Assembly: GCA_020809705.1 (NCBI GenBank)
Contig: CP085832.1
Coordinates: forward strand, 2,604,001 to 2,668,000
Origin: Calonectria ilicicola
Lineage: Eukaryota; Ascomycota; Sordariomycetes; Hypocreales; Nectriaceae
Length of the DNA stretch: 64,000 nucleotides
Direction of reading: 5' to 3'
Shown here: piece by piece, positions 1 through 13,330 of the stretch
Position numbering within the stretch: position 1 is the first letter of the stretch
Layout of the letters: the number at the start of each line of letters is the position of its first letter
Notes under the pieces: generated by a model
The model's input: the letters and a program-made list of their open reading frames with translations, nothing else
What the model was told of the DNA's origin: nothing
Database searches by the model: none
Position numbers and translations under genes: made by a program

Positions 1-22
1 CTGCGCATCGGCCGTTGGTGCT

Positions 23-2907
23 TCAACGAGATTCAACGCATTCAGCGATCAACACATCAACAAATGTCGATACTTGGCTCATATCCCCACGATGTCCCCG
101 TTTTAAACTCGACCCTCGGTGTCCAACTTGGACGTTGGTCGCCAGTTGACTGACACTTTGAAGCTCAATGCCGGCCCCCATACCCGTTTTACCAGTGATC
201 ATCTCACTGATAGCCGAGCCTCGGCTTGACGCGGTGTCCAAATTTACTCCTACAACTTTCTTGCCATCCTCAACATCAATTTGAATCTCCTGAAACACCA
301 AGATGCCGCCAGATCCGTATGAGGGTGTTGGGAGCGAATCCATTGGAGATGGAAATGGTGGATCCGCGCTTGAATCCATTGACCGAGTCCGAGCCGCCAT
401 GCTGGTTGGGCAAAGATCCACAGTTGAGCCAGTTCGCACCGAGTCAGGAGAAGAACCACGTCGGCGACCTTCAACTCCGTGAGAAGAGACGAGGTTTCGG
501 GAAATGGATTGATTCCGACGGCTGCCAGGCCACCAACTAGACCGCTCGCCTGACGCAATAGCTTGGGCCTCTTGGGCCTTGCCCTCAAACTTCTTGATGA
601 TAGGTCCAAATTCTTGATGAACACCTCGTGTAAATTCATGGCGGAACGTAGCAGGCACTTGGTGCATCCTGAAGAAACTCAGAGGAACAAACTCACACCT
701 CGGGCTGGTAATGACTGCGTGGATTGGAATGACCAAGCGCATCGTAATCATGGTTGACTGGCTTGAGCTGTCATCGCTCATGGATGGCACTTGAACAACG
801 GTTGAGGTGAGAGTAGCGTCGTCAAACAATGGCTCCTGGGTCCATTCTCTAAGTCCTTTGATTGTGTCCACCAGCTGGCCGGCATATTTGGCCTGGTTCG
901 GAGTTTGTGGGGTATAATCTCCCGATTCTAGAGCTCGAAGGAGCTCCGTCACCGTTTTGTTCTCAAACTGTTTTAAAAATCCAATCTGCCAATCCTTGAG
1001 ACTGTTCAATGGAAGCGCTAGGGATGGCAGCATATTCCTTGCCCCCCTTCTCACCAGAACCTCAAATCCCAGCGTGTTGGGACGAGCTCGGATGGCAAAG
1101 ATACCAAGATGTACACCTGGGAGGGTCCTTTGCTGTTGAGTAGTGTATGTAGTCATGTCGCGAAGCTTTTGATCGAACCCAGGGGATTTGATTTGCATGT
1201 TTGATCGAATAATGTTGCAAACTTGCTGCGTTTCAGCAAACCGATAACCAGCAGACACGTATCGCTCAGCATCTCTGTCTGACTCGACCCGACGAACCAA
1301 GAACATTAGTGAACCGCGGGGGTACTCTTGTTCCCAGATATTCAGGCCCTTTTCTGCCATATCGGCACCGAATCCACTATCCGTGAGAGAACCATGATCT
1401 GTGCTGTTTTTCCTGGACGAGTTCTTCTGTAGTTGCCCCCTGTTTTTTCTTCCGGCGGCCCCTGTTGGCAAGATCTCATCCCAAAGCACACCAACACTCG
1501 TAACTGGATCCTTAAGGCGCTCGGCCAGAGTCGAGGCTGCCGTACAAAAAAGCTCTCGAAAAATGATCTCGTAGTCCTCAAGCATTTCACCATGCTCATC
1601 AATCAATCGAATATCAAGCCGCCCATCCTTGTCACGGCCATGGCGCGGCAACATGGCCAAATGTTGCGCCATTCCACCGAATAAGTTAGAAATGCTTCGC
1701 CAATTGCGAGATGCGTGAAACATCCAATGGAACATAGGATGCGCGATACTAAAGCCTTCTTTCGAATGCTATTCAAGTTAGGCATGAAGACCTCATCAAC
1801 ACATGGAGTCTTTTCTCACCTTTTCTAGGAAAGAATCAGTAACGACGGCAGAAGGTACCAGGCCATCATTGTTAACTAAAATTCTCCCATTCTTGTCAAA
1901 GACAGCAGCCGCTAAAGTGATCTGCTGAGCACGGAGAGCGGTTCGCCTCATGCTTCTAGCCCGGAGGATGGCCGATCCAGCAAGGATGATGCAAGCACCA
2001 ACCGACTATCGGTGGGTCAGCGAATATGTTCCAGAAGAAAGGCAGGATCTTGTTTTCAACCAACCAGACAAATAACAACAATGACAGTAGCGCTTCTGGA
2101 AGGCTCAGAGCTCTCTGGCTTGTATTGAACCAAACGGAATTCGGTTCCGACAGCAGCACAGTAGTGCATACCGGTCACAGCACCAGCAAGGATGATGGCC
2201 GATATTCCTCGCTTCCACCAAGAAGAAGCCCACAGGGCTCGGTATACAAAGAAAACAGCAAGTGCGACGATACTAGCAACAACAGCGATAATAGCTGCAG
2301 CAATAACGAATGGAAGGCGATAAACACAGACGTAGTTGGCGATGGAGGCATTGCCCATGTAGTGCATGCCACAGACAGCAGTTCCGCAAAGAAAGCCGCC
2401 GATACAGACTCGTAACCATGAGACTTGGTCATTGGACCCAACAGCGACGAAAGCAGCAAGAAGAACGAGAATGGGGATAAAGAATGAGATGGCTGTGAAT
2501 CCGCTTGAGTAGGCGACTTGTAAATCGGGTTGTCCGCCTGCGATGTCGATAGCCCGGTTACCGATAAAGTGCTGTGAAAAGATAAGCTTTGGTCCATGTG
2601 GTGGCCGAGCCATGTTACGTACCATGCACCAGATGGCAATACCGCCCATAGTAACAGCTGAACCGACAAGGAGGGCGCTAAACGATGTCAGTACGACACT
2701 TGGGGTGAACAGACAATTGAGTGGAAGCAACTGGAAGGCATACTGATTAAAGAGACCCCGGAAACCAGTGCGACGGTTCATTAACTCGAGTGTTGAAGCC
2801 GAGCCAATGAAGCTGACAACATAGCTGAGAGCAACAAAGCCGATGTTGTAGCTCTGAGGCACGATTTTACCATGGTACTGGTCGAACAGGTCCTGAGACG
2901 ACGACAT
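23..2907 (-). CDS. MHYT-domain integral membrane sensor protein
   Basis: Exons read complement(23-1768, 1820-2005, 2065-2571, 2623-2677, 2744-2907), giving about 885 residues. The N-terminal third is a seven-helix membrane region with three MHYT-type motifs: WCMHFIGN near residues 72-79, GMHYMGN near 141-147 and GMHYCA near 207-212. The first motif only appears once the 51-nt intron 2572-2622 is removed, which supports the splice model. MHYT domains are known in bacteria as putative metal- or gas-sensing modules; the fungal versions have no established ligand. The remaining ~590 residues look cytosolic, with no domain I recognise and a Ser/Pro-rich stretch near the C-terminus. The start is taken at the ATG giving MSSSQDLFDQYH rather than an in-frame ATG 28 codons upstream, because the conserved fungal pattern begins there. 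It ends only 23 bp from the window edge. Family call is confident; function is not known. Confidence 0.85.
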
Positions 2908-5900
2908 TGTGAAAAGGGCCCGTTGTCGGCCAGCGATTCCCAACGATGGTGGCCTCGAGGTAAGAAATGGAATTCGTGCTTGGCTGGACACAACAAGACA
3001 TGGTAAGGAAGAGCCATGGGAGAACAGGATCCATTCACTACTAATAAGACTTGCAGCTACAGAGCAGACAAGACCTTGCTTCTGGTGGAGTTTTTACGAG
3101 AGCCCTTGGACCAGGATGGGGAACTAGGACGGGTCTAGCTGAGAGGCGTGATGACCCTTGCAGTGGTCGAGGCTCCAGACAGAAGTGTGACATGGGGCGG
3201 AGCTGCTAACCACAACGTTGGGCCAGGAAATGGCTGAGCAGCTTGCTTAGTTGCAGCACCGGGGCAGGAACCACGGCCAGAACAAAGCTCTTTTTTTTCG
3301 CGCGTGCTCGCGGCTGGCGCTCCTTGGACCCTGACGGCGCATCGAGTCTCCGAGGTTTCCATCTGGTTGAAAACTGGGGCTAGCCGGTCGAGGCATGGTT
3401 TCGGGGGGCCGACCGACCAGACTAGAGGAGCTTGGGAATGCCCTGGAAGTGGCTTGACGGGGGAGTCGGGAGGCAAGATGGCGCGCTAAGGAAGCAATGG
3501 CCACTAGATCGAGGTGGAAAAGCCACCAAGCGCGGACGCCGTTTGAGATTGATTTGGCAGGGTCGTGTGCTTATAGCGATTTAGAGGTGGCAAATGCGAC
3601 TGACAGACATAGGGACCGGGCTTACTCGGGCGCACTGCCGACAAAATTGTCGGCGCCGCGGATGGTGCTGGTTGCAGCGGCGATCAGGGCCCCTGGAGAT
3701 CTGAATGGCCCACAACCATCTACGATCTCGGGGCGGCGCTCGGTCGAGGAAAGACAAGGCCCATGCAAAAGCACAGCGCAGCCCGCGCAGGGGGGGTAAC
3801 AGTTGCTCAGTGCGGTACTCCCACGTCCAGTCAAGCCTCCCCTCGAGTCCAAACCATCGAGACGTTGGGAATTGGCAGTTCGCGCAAATTTCAGCCCGGA
3901 AAACGTGATGGCGGCGGATGGGCCAGCCACAGGGCAAAACCAATGCTGCCGCACATGGACGATAGGCGGCGGGAGATTGCTGATCAAAGTACGTAGGGCT
4001 TACAAACAGGGCTTGCACGAGGGATCGCGGGAAGCCATCTCAGCCATTTTGTCAGTGCGCAGCAAAAAGGATACCTGAATAGAAAGCGTTTTTGGCCAAA
4101 AAGAGGCGCACATAGTTAGCCGCCATCAGTCCTGAAACCCTAGGAAACGCTCACGGCATGGCTAGCTTGGGATCTTTGTTCCTGTCCTAGGCTGGTCCCT
4201 GCCGCTGCTTCTGCTGCAACCGTGATTCGTTGAGCAAGTATAGAGTTACGCCTCGTTTCCCTCTCTCTCTCCTTTGCTTTATTTCCCTTGCCTTCTTTTG
4301 CTGCGCCGTGTGATGGCCGAGCTGCAGCCAGGCAGGTCTGTGAAATAAGCTAGCAGCATTAATTACATCCTCGAGTCTCCCTGCAACGTATCGGAAGAGT
4401 CGGCCAACTCGAGATCACAGGCGGTACGAACAGGTTCCTTCGAGGTCTGCTCTCCCACGGCAGCGCGGCAGTGTCTGTGAGAGCTGAGCATTGTGCTCCC
4501 ACTGACGGACGGGAAGCACCGAGTCAATGCAGCTAGCAACGGATCTATCGATCTAATCGAAGAGAGCAGGTCTTCCTATTACCTGTCTAGCTTTAGACAA
4601 GCGCTCCCCTTTCCCTTTTCTTTGGAGCTGTCCCCCCTCACTACTTTTTTTTTCTCACTTTGGTCTTATTTGTCTAGAACCCCAATTGAATCACTAGAGG
4701 CTTGCTTAATCCACCTGAGTCCAGTCCACACACTTGCCGTGCTCTTTTCCCCGACGTGGATTCCTTCATTTTGACAGTTGCAGCGGACACGATCCACCAC
4801 CCACCACGAAAGTGCCATGACCACTGTCAAACAACTACAATAAAAATAAAGGATAATAGCGGGCTAATTAACAAAAATTATAGATTGAGCCTCTAGCAGA
4901 AACAGTCCGCCCAAGTCCTTTGACCGTCATTTTGGCTACTATACTCTGGCCGTCTTGTCTCTCAGGACCCTAGTACCAACCATCGCGGGTGTGGTGAAAC
5001 CTCGGTCTCTCATACTTGCGCCGCTTGCCGTCTCCCCGCCCGCCCACTGTATCTGACCCCTGGTCCAGCGTATGGGAATCCAGCCAGCCCTGTAGTGGCC
5101 AGTGATGTGAGCAAGAATGGGCGATCGCTTGGACCCCTCCCCCAGCTGTCAAGCCCACCCATGTCCACTGCACTACCCCCAGCACTAAATCCACCATGTT
5201 GGGAAACACCAGCCGATTTGGTCAACAAGGGGGGGGAGATTATTTGTTTGTTTCCCTGCCACCTCCACCCTGTTTGCTTTTCTTCTTTCAGCTTCTTACA
5301 TGGCCAAACGTCATCCCATCGCTCATCCACCAGTTATGATACGAATCTGGGATACACAAACACGCACAGCAAAAGAAAACATGAGGGAATAACGGATATA
5401 AAATTGGCCGTAATGCAACCAAACCCTCAGGCTATTGCGTGACTGTAGTACCAAGACCTGTACTTTCTTTTTTCTCACCTCATCACTCACAATTTATATC
5501 ATATATGCATGAACTTTCCTCAGCCGCATTTTTCCATGCAACCATAGCATCTCCAGGAATTCCGAGTGGTTGTCAATGGGGGAAAAAGAAAAACAGCAAC
5601 CCAAGCATGCTGGACAACCAATCCTTCCTTCTTTTTGTCTTCCTCTCTCTCTCTCTCTCTCTCCCCTTCCACCCTCCCTAGGTGCACCATTGCATCTATC
5701 TTCAGCTACCAAACTTGCCATTTTCTTGTTCTCGCCCTTCGGTTGTCTCCGCCTCGACCATCTCCTGCCATTCCCAAAAACCACAAGTGCAAGGCCGGAC
5801 TTGGTGCGCGGCAAAACCCAGGTCCCGCGATCACGCCTTGTCTTTTTCGAGCAAGACCTCAATATCGCTGTAAGTAGCTGCCCCCTTCGAGCAATATAAT

Positions 5901-6468
5901 GACCGCCTCTTTATGCCTTCCGGGCTTGCGACGGCCATGACCAAATCCGCCAAACTCCAGCCCGGCCTGGTCCAGTCCGTGCAACGTCCGAGCCCCTACA
6001 CACTACCCGCACACTATCAACTGTGCTCTCCGCTCGGGTGTTTTACCCGCCCCCACTTTTATCCATCCAGATTCAATTCCTCACATCTTATGCCGACCGT
6101 CCAGTGATCAAGACGAAGTGGCCCTCCATCTTGTTTATCTATTCACGTACTGGATGAACCGAGAGAAACTCGTCATCTTCTCCTGTGTTATCTGTCTCTG
6201 CAGCCTTCCAGTTGATGCTTTACTCAAACTCTGAATAGTATAATTTGAGATTGGCAACCTCCTCCCTACTATTGCATGTTCCTGAGATTCGTTACTTCTC
6301 TGCGGGCAATTCCATCAGCTTTAAAAATTTAGACAAACCCGACCTGGAGCGGATACATTAGCTTGACAGCCCCGTCCCAGCGGTCCAGGGCCAAAATCCA
6401 AAGCCGGTAATCTCATCAATTTGACTGCTCGCTCTACCATGGCCGCCACACCCGCCTCAACCCATTTC
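2908..6468. other. Non-coding spacer upstream of the MHYT gene
   Basis: No open frame here shows recognisable protein features. Open frames up to about 145 codons between 3135 and 4078 overlap on both strands, as expected by chance in G+C-balanced DNA. The stretch should contain the promoter and leader of the leftward MHYT gene and the 3' end of the TYW4 transcript. Pyrimidine-rich tracts at 4255-4300, 4600-4670 and 5640-5680 are the only obvious structure. Confidence 0.6.
5643..5663. repeat. (CT)n microsatellite
   Basis: About ten CT units inside a longer pyrimidine-rich tract in the spacer between the MHYT and TYW4 genes. No function is implied. Confidence 0.85.
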
Positions 6469-9400
6469 CTATTGCATATTTTCATACAATAACTCATCCG
6501 CGAGTCGCGCCAAGTAGAACCGGCGGATCTCAGGGGGCAGTCGATCGAAGCCCTTTACAATTTTTGCTACTTCTTGTCGCCCCTTCTCGTACGCCACAAG
6601 ATCTCTGTTTCCATATACATCCCGTCCTGGGGAGTACCCATTCTCCAAATCTCGGAAGAAGTAGTTGACCGCAACGCTGAGATTGGCCGTTGGTGTAGCA
6701 GTGTGAAACCACATTGCGGGCAGGAATAGAGCATCTCCCTCTCGGAGTTCTGCTTCATGGGGATGGGTGCCGGCAAGTCCCTGCTTCTCTAATGTGGAAA
6801 AGACGTCCAGGCTCGAACTCGATGCACCAGGGGCAAACGCTAGCTGGCTAACATCTGTAGGTGGAAATAACACCATTCGCTTCGAGCCTCGAATTTGCGT
6901 GTAGACATTTGCCATGACCTAAAGTGCGACGTAAATAAGCACGCGTGCACATTACACAAGTCAGGAGATTTCAACCCACATCGTAATGCAGCCACATATT
7001 TACTCGCCCCGAAATTCTCAGCACGGAACTAAAAAGATTTTTCGTGACATGGCTAAGCTCCTTTGGGAGATAACAGGTGCCTGCGAGCGAGGGAAAGTCG
7101 TCGTGAACGTTAGCTGGAGATTCCGATGGCTTCTGTTCTGACAGTGAGCGCAAGTATAGTCTCTCTCCCCGCTTGGCCTTTTCCATGAACCCTCCGAAAG
7201 TTTCCGTCACATATCGGAAATTTTTCGAGTTGAAGTCCATCTTCTCAGTATCCATCTGGCATTCATGTACAATAACCTGCGTCCCGTTACTTTCCGAGGC
7301 TCTAGGGTAGTAGCATGAAGAACTCACCTCCTTTCTCTCCCCTATCAGTTCAACTATACTGTCAGGAGTCCAGTTCTCGACGCAACCACCTAAATTAAGC
7401 CCTTCGATGATTATAGGTTTTCTGTTTTGTAAAATCTTGTTGAATTCTGCATCTGAAGTTAATCTGATTCGGGGGATAGCCGCCAACTGAGGTTTCGCAG
7501 ATCTATTCGTGTGTTTAGTTTGTTCGCTGGCAGCATGTGTGATTTTAGGCGAATCCAGATAGCGAATCTCTGTACATTTTCCGACAAGATTCCTTGGACC
7601 TAGGGAAGCAGCCGCAAAGCTCGCAGTGTCGACTACATATATACCGGTTTCCCAAAAAGTACCCATGGAAAAGCACGTGGCACCCCCACCCATCAGGAAG
7701 AGTTTGTCCTTAAAAGAGATGGCGGTAGATCCAATCATAAGAGGCCATTTACTTGTCGAGATTTCAGACGGCGCGGATAGATGAACGCTCAATTCGTCCG
7801 TTACTTTTACCAAAGCCACATCCTGGCCCTGGGAAGATGCGTGGTGTCCTACGCCACCACAAACGGCAGTGTAGGATCCAACATCGGCGGTTTGAGCGCC
7901 AAACACCGCAAGGGCTTTGCCTAGCCCATTCAGGTCCTGAATCAATTCGAAATGTAGTGAAGGCTGTGAGTTTAATGTTAGCGGCGCCACCTTCAATCGC
8001 ATATGCTCCGAGCTTGTCTGAGCGCGATTTCGAACCATGCCGAAGCAACAAACATACCAATGCACCGGTAATATCAAGTTTCCATCGATAAATATTTAAG
8101 TTGATTTTTCCTTCTTGGGTGATTCCTCCAGATAGCAACCCACTGAATATTCTCGACGTATTCTGGGACTCCTCCGAGGACGAGATGGCAACAGCACCGA
8201 ACAAAGGCTCTGGCAAGGAACTTAATGTAGCGCATTGAAACCAACCTTTCATGGGGTGGAAGAGAAAAAATCCCGAGGATACTTTAGAGGGACCAGTTTT
8301 CCCTCCAAATACAAGTGCAAGGCTTGAATCTCTCAACCGAACGGCTGTGTGCCGGAACAGAGGTGATGGTAAATCATGCGATTTCTCCCATGATTTCGAG
8401 TCCTTTTTAAATATCCAACAATCTGAGAATACGCTGGTTGGAGAGGAACGGCCGCCCACGAGAAGTATGCCAAAAGGTCCAAGGTCAGTTGAAGTGTGGC
8501 ACATCCTAGCGGAGGGTCCAATAGGAGACAAATCCAGAGAAACGGAAGCCCCTTCTAACGTGAATATATCACATGACGGAATTCTTCCATTTGAACCCAT
8601 TCCGAATGCGTGCATGGCGTACTGCTGCCCCTCAGGGTTTGTGGCTACCATTGAGGAGCCGAATCGGCGTTTGGGAGCGCATGGCTGTTGCTCTATTATA
8701 TCCAGGTCAAGAGATGGACTGGCAACAGCCATTGTTGCTCCATCTCGTGCATCATTAGCCGTGCTCAGAGCTGCCTTGGCATGCATGACAAAGTAATGGC
8801 GAGCAAATAAAACGAACTCTTCCCACTCATCAAAGGGCTCAACCTCATCGAGTGCAATTCTCTCAGGGGTGCTTAGGAACTGGTCAGAATTCCAGGCCTC
8901 CCAAAGATCCCAAATGTTGGCCTGACCCCATCCTCTCTGCTGAAATCTAAGACGCTGACTATCCAGAGTAGGGTATTTATGAACTGATTTCAGTGGAGTG
9001 TTGAGCTTGTTGAAATGGCTCAACATTGTTTTTGCGAAAGGGTGATCAGGTCCGTTAGGCAAGATCTGCTCAAGGAGACAAAACTCAGCTATTTGATATT
9101 AGTATCTCTTGATATAATGTATTGCAATATTTGCAAGACAAACCATGACCTATCGAACTAGCCCATTGGATGAGAGCATCGGCTGACTCAGTGTCCATGT
9201 AAGTGATAGAAACTTCAGCAACAAATAAGACGGAACATTTAGACAGAGGAAGAAAGGTTTCGAGACATTGACGCAGAGCATCAAGCTGCCTCAAGTCACA
9301 ACCAAGTTGGCAATACTTGTCGCTTCGAAGAAGCACTTGATCCGTGTCTTGCTCGCTAATGACAAAATCGGGCTCGAGTAATTCCCGAAGTTGAGGTGTT

Positions 9401-9995
9401 CCCAAAACAATAGAGCGTTTTTTTCGCATCAAGTCGGGATAATCGATGTCGATAAAGACTGTATTCTCGCAATCGTTCTTGTAGCGAGTATGGCACTGCC
9501 AAGGAAGAACATCACTTTGGGGCATTAATAGTCATACGTCATTGCCGGGGCGCAATATTATTGTGGTACTCACCTCCCACAGCCTAAGTTGATGACAACC
9601 TTTTTCCGGTTAGGCGAAGATGACTTGAGAAATTGATGAACAACAACATCAATAGCTCTCAAACGAAGCCAGTATCCGCGATTGATGAGCGGGGCCCGTC
9701 TTTGAAATTTATGAACGAAGTAACGAAAGAAATGGGCTTCATTAGGGTAATAAAGTCTTTCAACGCTTCGTTTGGAGACGATGCTACTGCTATTTGTCTA
9801 CACATTTGTCTATCTTAGCAATGTCGCCTGAATATCAATGGGATGAAGGCGAAATAAAAATGGGCCGCACGAGGGAAGGAAAAAAAAAAAAAACTTGGCC
9901 GAGATCGTTTGACTTACGCCCATGATCAGATCGTCAAGAGCCTGCGACTTGGATTGCCGCACAGGCTGGGGCTTTTTTGGAGTTGATGGCGCCAT
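6469..9995 (-). CDS. ppm2: tRNA wybutosine-synthesizing protein 4 (LCMT + Kelch + JmjC)
   Basis: Seven exons, complement(6469-6918, 6980-7276, 7328-7963, 8058-9088, 9150-9514, 9574-9797, 9918-9995), encode about 1026 residues. Domain order is the fungal TYW4/Ppm2 one. An SAM-dependent leucine-carboxyl-methyltransferase-like domain fills roughly residues 1-350 (VMGTNSSSIVSKRSVERLYY-type entry, then NLGCGSDVLPWQC and LEQILPNGPDHPF). Kelch repeats follow, then a C-terminal JmjC domain. The JmjC iron-binding triad is intact: His875 and Asp877 in LHYD and His949 in WFHT. The family performs the last steps of wybutosine formation at position 37 of tRNA-Phe, methylating and methoxycarbonylating the tricyclic base. 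The 51-nt intron 7277-7327 is frame-preserving and lacks a stop; removing it restores the expected ERKEVIVHE. A paralogue in this superfamily, PP2A methyltransferase Ppm1, lacks the Kelch and JmjC parts, so confusion is unlikely. Confidence 0.9.
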
Positions 9996-10861
9996 TGCAG
10001 ACAGAAAACCATGTGCCAGCCCCCGATTCTCGTTGCAGGGTGAGCCAAAACTCTTTCGGCAGTCAATGTTGAAATTGTCGCTTGAGTGGATCTTGAGATG
10101 CCGTGCGTGAGGAAAAGTAGTTTTTACATGTGCCTCAAAATCAGTCTGAAGCTAGAGAGGGCCCAAAGCCCACTCAACACGGTACATTTTGAGACATAAT
10201 TAATTATGAGCAGGGGCAAGTACTGCTGCTTGCAGCGTGGACGGGCCTACTCCCTCCCCCTCCTCCACCTCCGCCTCCACTCAAGCCCCCCACCAGCTTT
10301 CTCCGAGCTCCGTCATCGTCTGTCACCTTGCTGATTGCTCCCGTCCACCGCCAGGACGCTTTTCGTCTCCTCTTCCGCCCGCGCGATCTCATCGATAGCA
10401 CGCCTGAAAATTGCATCATCCTCGATTCTCGTCTCTGCGCCGTCCCAGTCACCCCCCCCCCCCCCAGATCTCGTCGAGGCATCTTGAGCTGCGCGTCACG
10501 CTTCGCCTTCGCGCTGACTGACTGGACGTCACCCTCGTGCTCGTGCTCCCCAACCTCGTGACAGCTGCCTAGTTCTGCCAACCAACTCTACCAAGCTGGA
10601 CAACCCCGAGCGCATGTCTTCTTTGCCCTGACGACTTCTTCTGATTTATAAATACGACTCGTTCGAAATTGTCATCTAGTTCCATCGGCTTCGATCCGGA
10701 TCAAATCGAACCGATTGACGTCGCCTCTCGAAGCATCGCTTGGTCTAAATCACATCTACGCCCCTTAAACAACTACCTCAACAATCACCTTTCGCGAACA
10801 AACAGCATCGTGCTCTACCCCGCTTACCTAGTGACTATCCTAAAGGGCTCATTTTAGGACC
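9996..10861. promoter_or_regulatory. Divergent promoter region, TYW4 and atg18
   Basis: The 866 bp between two divergent start codons must hold both promoters and leaders. The half nearest atg18 is pyrimidine rich, as is common in fungal leaders, and includes a run of 14 C at 10452-10465. I see no motif I can name with confidence. Confidence 0.55.
10452..10465. repeat. C14 homopolymer
   Basis: Fourteen consecutive C residues in the probable leader region of atg18. It is likely to be length-polymorphic and prone to sequencing error. Confidence 0.9.
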
Positions 10862-12416
10862 ATGGCCAGCCCTGCGCTTAATTTCATCACCTTTAATCAG
10901 GACCACAGCTGTCTTGCTGTTGGTACGTCTTATCGTATCGTCGCATCGCGTTCGATCTCACTAACTGCCGCTTCCGTTTCTTTCTTGCGCAGGCACTTCG
11001 AAAGGCTTCAGAATCTATCATACCGACCCATTTTCTCGGATATTTAGCAGTGATGATGGCAATATCGCTATCATCGAGATGCTCTTCTCGACTTCCCTTG
11101 TGGCACTCATCCTCTCTCCCCGCCACCTTATTATTCAGAATACAAAAGTCGGTACAAACATGATGTTTCCCTCGTTGGCCCTGCTAACATACCTACAGAG
11201 AGCTTCCATCATTTGTGAATTAACTTTTCCCTCCGCCGTCTTGGCCGTTCGACTGAATCGTAAACGCCTTGCCGTCGTCCTCGAAGAAGAAATCTACCTC
11301 TACGACATTAGCAACATGAGCCTCCTCCATACTATTGCTACATCTCCGAACCCGTCGGCTATCTGCGCGTTATCGCCCTCATCCGAGAATTGTTATATCG
11401 CATATCCACTTCCGAAGCCGCGCGAGGAGGCAGATTCTCGACGACCCGCTCATGCCCCTCCCCAGTCGACCTTCGTTCCTCCAACTTCTGGTGAGGTCCT
11501 GGTTTTTGACACCCTGACCTTGAAGGCTGTGAATGTCATTGAGGCCCATCGGTCACCTCTTTGCTGTATCTGCCTCAACAATGAAGGGACATTACTTGCT
11601 ACAGCCAGTGAAACAGGCACAATCATTCGTGTTTTCAATGTACCGCGGGGCCAGAAATTATATCAGTTCCGGCGCGGAACATACCCGTCTACCATATATA
11701 GCATGTCCTTTAACCTCAGCTCCACGCTTCTATGCGTTTCTTCCACGTCCGACACAGTCCACATTTTCCGTCTTGGAGCCCCCCCAGGCAACACTACCCC
11801 TGCCGGCGCGCCAATTGAGTCGCCTTCTTCCCCTCGTCAAGATAGATGGTCGCGAACCCGAAGTCATGACGACACAGAGTCCCCAGGTAGTGGTGCAGCG
11901 GATTCTCCCAAGAGCGACATACAAGATACAGTTGGTGCTGGTAATGGGTCGGAAAATAACGACGTAGCCCATCGAAGGCAAAGCGGCTCGTTTAGTAGCA
12001 TGCTGCGGCGCTCATCACAAATCATGGGCCGTGGGGTTGCTGGAGTAATGGGTTCTTATTTGCCACAGTCTGTCACTGAGATGTGGGAGCCTTTGAGAGA
12101 CTTTGCTTACATCAAAATACCCAAATCGACAGCATCTAGTGCATCACGTAGCGCGGGCGAATCACCAGCTGGCCCATTGCGTAGTGTCGTGGCGATGAGC
12201 AGTAGCAGCCCCCAGGTCATGGTTGTCACAAGCGATGGCGGTTTTTATGTCTACAACATTGATATGGAACATGGCGGAGAGGGATATCTTGTTAAACAAT
12301 TTTCGTAAGTTGCGCTTTGCATAGCTATATTCGCTGATTTAAAGATTTAGCTGCTAACTGCTAGTAGTGTTCTGGAAGGTGATGACAAAAGTGATGTTTC
12401 GACATATGGGAGTTAA
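10862..12416 (+). CDS. atg18: Autophagy-related protein 18 (PROPPIN)
   Basis: Exons 10862-10922, 10993-11147, 11199-12304 and 12365-12416 give about 457 residues. The protein is a seven-bladed beta-propeller. It carries the FRRG phosphoinositide-binding motif ([14 protein letters not shown], codons near 11670-11700) that defines PROPPINs, which bind PI3P and PI(3,5)P2 on autophagic and vacuolar membranes. Atg18 works with Atg2 in phagophore expansion and in vacuole size control. Length and the long low-complexity loop rich in Ser, Pro and Asp after the FRRG blade fit Atg18 rather than the shorter Atg21/Hsv2 proteins. The second intron, 11148-11198, is 51 nt and has no in-frame stop; its donor is the weak GTCGGT, but it has a good GCTAAC branch site. 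Removing it yields the conserved [15 protein letters not shown] short terminal exon ends the protein in STYGS. Confidence 0.92.
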
Positions 12417-13330
12417 ATATTCTCCGCCCTAGCGTCAACGTGCTCATCAAAGCCTCAAGTCAGCCGTGGGCTGAGAATCCTCGTCGCATCAAATAAGGCG
12501 TTCTGTGTTTTATGGAGTTTTATGTCTACCACGTTGGTTTCTGAATTGGGGAAGCTACTTGTCCTAAATACCCTTTTCGTAGTTATTGCTCTAGAGAGCG
12601 TGTCATTCGCTGAATGTGCCTATCTCATAAATTGAGACAGATTGTCCAAATAGTAGTATGTGAGCCAGTAGGTTAATATGAAGGGGGGTTCGTTGGATTT
12701 GTCATTTGAATCCTTGCTCATCTGTTGGTTCACTCTGCAGCTTTCACATTCCAATAACCTCCAACAAGAGAAGAGATGATAACCTCCTTGTGTAAATAGA
12801 GAATCTAAGAAAAAGGACCGGGTTTCTTTTCTTTTTTTTTTTTTTGTTTTTCATTGGTGTCATACATTCATAATCATATCCTAGGCGCAACTTTGACATT
12901 CTAGGTATGTGACGCCGCTTTCGACCCAACAAGACGCAACAGCCAAATTTAAAGAGAATGAAAGAAAGGGGGGGGGAGTAACGCCAACAAACAAGCCTTC
13001 CAAAATAAAACCTGACTAACATGTCTCAGTCCGAAGTCAAGAACGCCTGCGTATCCAAATTTCCGAGCAATTTGTTAGTCCATAACTGGATAAACCAATG
13101 GATTGTCATCTCCTCTTCCCTATTCGGCCAATGAAAATAGTAACTTTGAAGCACTCTGGGTGCTGTAGGAATGTGTGCCTACTATAAACAAAATTCTGAA
13201 CGGTATACTAAAGAATAAATTGAGATCTTGGAAATTTTATCCAAGTTGTGGTGGTTATGAATGAGATTGCCCCTGGAGGACCAGCGGGCGACGTGTTTGT
13301 TTTATGACGCCTTGGTCTTCAAGTTCCAAT
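12417..13330. other. Convergent 3' spacer between atg18 and the phosphatase gene
   Basis: Two genes run toward each other here, so this should hold both 3' UTRs and polyadenylation signals. A T-rich tract near 12830-12846 and a G-run near 12969-12976 are visible. No gene is supported; the 92-codon open frame at 12744-13022 is low complexity (Lys- and Arg-rich runs). Confidence 0.6.

Noticed and set aside
3135..4078. Cluster of overlapping open frames on both strands
   Set aside because: The frames overlap mutually, are Pro/Arg/Ser rich, and lack splice-linked partners or motifs. Treated as spacer.
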